Shown piece by piece: positions 62,666 to 64,000 of a stretch of 64,000 bases of DNA (position 1 is its first letter; each line of letters opens with the position of its first letter). Source of the stretch: Kribbella rubisoli (GTDB lineage: Bacteria; Actinomycetota; Actinomycetes; Propionibacteriales; Kribbellaceae); contig NZ_SHKR01000014.1 of assembly GCF_004217145.1 (NCBI RefSeq), positions 1-64,000 of the forward strand, read 5' to 3'. The position numbers and the translations under genes are program-made. Under the pieces are notes generated by a model, which made no database searches, had not been told where the DNA came from, and worked only from the letters and a program-made list of their open reading frames with translations.

Positions 62666-63667
62666 GTGAAGTTACGTCGTCTGCTGGCCGCCTGCACGGC
62701 ACTCGTGCTGCTCGGCAGCATTCCGGTTGCCAACGCCTCGGCCGCTCCGCGCTTCACCAACTACGTCGCGCTCGGCGACTCCTACACCTCGGCGCCGTTC
62801 GTGCCGCTGCCGGATCTGCTGTCGCTCGGCTGCGTCCGGTCGTACAACAACTATCCGAAGCTGCTCGCGGCCGCGCTGCACGTTCGTCTGACCGACGTCA
62901 GCTGCGGCGGCGCCGATACGACCAACATGCTGCAGCCGCAGAGCACCGTGCTCGGCACGGCCGCGCCGCAGTTCGATGCACTCAGGCCCGACACGGACCT
63001 GGTGACGGTCGGGATCGGCGGGAACGACTTCGGCGTGTTCGGCAGCATCATCGACACCTGCCCCGGGTTGCGGGCCTCGGATCCGACCGGTGCACCGTGC
63101 AAGGCGCACTTCACCGTCGACGGGGTGGACACGCTGCGGGCGAAGATCGCGCAGACCCAGACCCGGATCGCAGTCGTTGTCCAGGGCATCAAAGCCCGGT
63201 CGCCGAAGGCAACGATCCTGCTGGTCGGCTACCCGAAGATCGCGCCGGAGCACGGCACCTGCCCGTCGGTGCTGCCGTTCGCGGACGGCGACTACAGCTA
63301 CCTGTACTCGATCGAGCAGGCGTTGAACGCGGCTGTGTCGCACGCGGCCGCGGCGGGCGGAGCGACGTACGTCGACACGTTCGGACCATCCACCGGGCAC
63401 GACGCCTGTGCGCCGGACGGGCAGGCGTGGATCCAGGGCAAGGACATCAACCTGCTCCGGGCCTTCAACTACCACCCGCGCTACGAGGGCGAGGCCGGGA
63501 TGGCTGCGCTCACCTACAAGACGCTGACCGGCGCGCCGGCCACGGTGACCGCTGCGGAGCAGTCCGCGTGGGCTGCCAAGGCGCGGACGCTGGCGAAGCA
63601 GGCTGCTGCATCACCCCAGGCCCTCGAGGCCTCCCTGAACCGCGTACGGACCAGCGCGCAACGCTGA
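62666..63667 (+). CDS. Secreted SGNH/GDSL hydrolase
   Basis: A 333-residue exported esterase or lipase similar to streptomycete SGNH lipases. A Sec signal peptide ends near residue 27 (NASAAP). The nucleophile is S39 in ALGDSYTS. Block III is GIGGNDFG, and the C-terminal Asp/His region contains FNYHPRYEG. Several cysteines suggest disulfides. GTG at 62666 has GGGGAGG at ideal spacing; the ATG-type start upstream was rejected. It is divergent from ribF. Confidence 0.93.
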   Translation: MKLRRLLAACTALVLLGSIPVANASAAPRFTNYVALGDSYTSAPFVPLPDLLSLGCVRSYNNYPKLLAAALHVRLTDVSCGGADTTNMLQPQSTVLGTAAPQFDALRPDTDLVTVGIGGNDFGVFGSIIDTCPGLRASDPTGAPCKAHFTVDGVDTLRAKIAQTQTRIAVVVQGIKARSPKATILLVGYPKIAPEHGTCPSVLPFADGDYSYLYSIEQALNAAVSHAAAAGGATYVDTFGPSTGHDACAPDGQAWIQGKDINLLRAFNYHPRYEGEAGMAALTYKTLTGAPATVTAAEQSAWAAKARTLAKQAAASPQALEASLNRVRTSAQR

Positions 63668-63692
63668 CCCTTTCCAATCCGTACTGCGGACT

Positions 63693-63727
63693 CCGGGCCG
63701 GGCCACCTCACGCGTGGCTCGGCCCGG
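63693..63727. terminator. Bidirectional terminator between the SGNH hydrolase and sir2
   Basis: CCGGGCCGGGCCAC (63693-63706) pairs with GTGGCTCGGCCCGG (63714-63727) with one G-U pair and a 7-nt loop. It is followed on the plus strand by TGGTTTCTTCC, a usable T-rich tail. The second arm overlaps the last codons of the convergent sir2 gene. Confidence 0.8.
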
Positions 63728-64000
63728 TGGTTTCTTCCAGCAGTTCGGTCAGGGCCTGGCCCAGCGGCAGGTTCACCCGCTGGGTCGCGTACGGGTCGCC
63801 GCGGGTCAGCCCCTGGTTGATGATCAGCACCGGCGTGCCTGACTTGGCCGCGTGCCGGACGAAGCGGAAGCCGGACATGACCGTCAGGGACGAGCCCAGG
63901 ACGAGTACGGCGTTGGCGTCGTCGATCAGCTGGTAACAGCGCTCGACGCGGGGCCGCGGCACGTTCTCGCCGAAGAACACGACGTCGGGTTTCAGGATGC
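63708..64000 (-). CDS. Sir2 family NAD-dependent protein deacetylase, C-terminal part only
   Basis: Only the last 97 codons are in the window; the gene continues past 64000. The visible part, KPDVVFFGENVPR, then VLVLGSSLTVMSG and PVLIINQG, matches the C-terminal NAD-binding half of sirtuins. The catalytic histidine and zinc cysteines would lie outside the window. It removes acyl groups from lysines using NAD. It is convergent with the SGNH hydrolase gene. Confidence 0.92.
   Translation of the reverse strand, partial: ILKPDVVFFGENVPRPRVERCYQLIDDANAVLVLGSSLTVMSGFRFVRHAAKSGTPVLIINQGLTRGDPYATQRVNLPLGQALTELLEETTGPSHA

Overview
The window is a stretch of a high-GC actinomycete chromosome. Evidence for this: GC-rich third codon positions throughout, frequent GTG starts, an actinobacterial SAM-IV riboswitch, a consensus actinobacterial SOS box, an 11-bp-repeat PHO box and a TGCAT-type ARG box. 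The gene set and the frequent 'gtacg' words fit a Propionibacteriales genome such as Kribbella, but the genus is an inference. I see no rRNA, tRNA, CRISPR array, transposase or phage gene.

The backbone is a minus-strand core gene order familiar from mycobacteria and streptomycetes. Read along the minus strand it runs ribF-rpsO-pnp-M16 peptidase (57375-62535), dapB plus a small TPR membrane protein (42559-43749), dapA-rnj (25536-28141), then ftsK-PH protein-rodZ-like-rimO-pgsA-DUF2332-cinA-clgR (6138-14975). This core covers mRNA decay (RNase J, PNPase), lysine/diaminopimelate synthesis, chromosome translocation, cell shape, phospholipid synthesis and Clp-protease control. Accessory blocks split it. 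thyX, often placed between dapB and dapA, is not in that interval.

Region by region: 1-6129 holds the DNA-repair helicase lhr, a Nei/Fpg glycosylase and a DUF4262 gene behind a perfect SOS box. 15049-25488 holds a DUF4184 membrane protein, a DinB-fold protein, a SAM-IV riboswitch with a SufS-like enzyme, a prolyl oligopeptidase, a decayed TIGR03083-type gene, a PHO-box phoD, tandem fatty acid desaturases and a LacI regulator. 28369-32239 holds two membrane proteins and argG. argG has an ARG box, an apparently leaderless promoter, a 14-bp tandem repeat just upstream, and nested palindromic elements on both sides. 32267-35733 is a tightly overlapping paaABCDE operon for phenylacetyl-CoA epoxidation.

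35897-42436 holds a DUF418 protein, a GNAT acetyltransferase, a secreted tripeptidyl aminopeptidase and a large XRE/NB-ARC/TPR regulator. 43798-53088 holds a polytopic glycosyltransferase-like protein, a complete five-gene oligopeptide ABC importer and a fused ABC exporter. 53518-57323 holds a TetR gene, divergent from a membrane protein and a P450 across a strong palindromic operator; the P450 end overlaps a convergent FAD oxidoreductase. The right end has a secreted SGNH hydrolase and a Sir2 deacetylase cut by the window edge.

The best second-look items are the SOS-box DUF4262 gene beside lhr-nei, the SAM-IV-controlled PLP enzyme, the repeat architecture around argG, and the TetR/P450/FAD locus. 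Regulatory calls are based on reading the sequence by eye and are untested.
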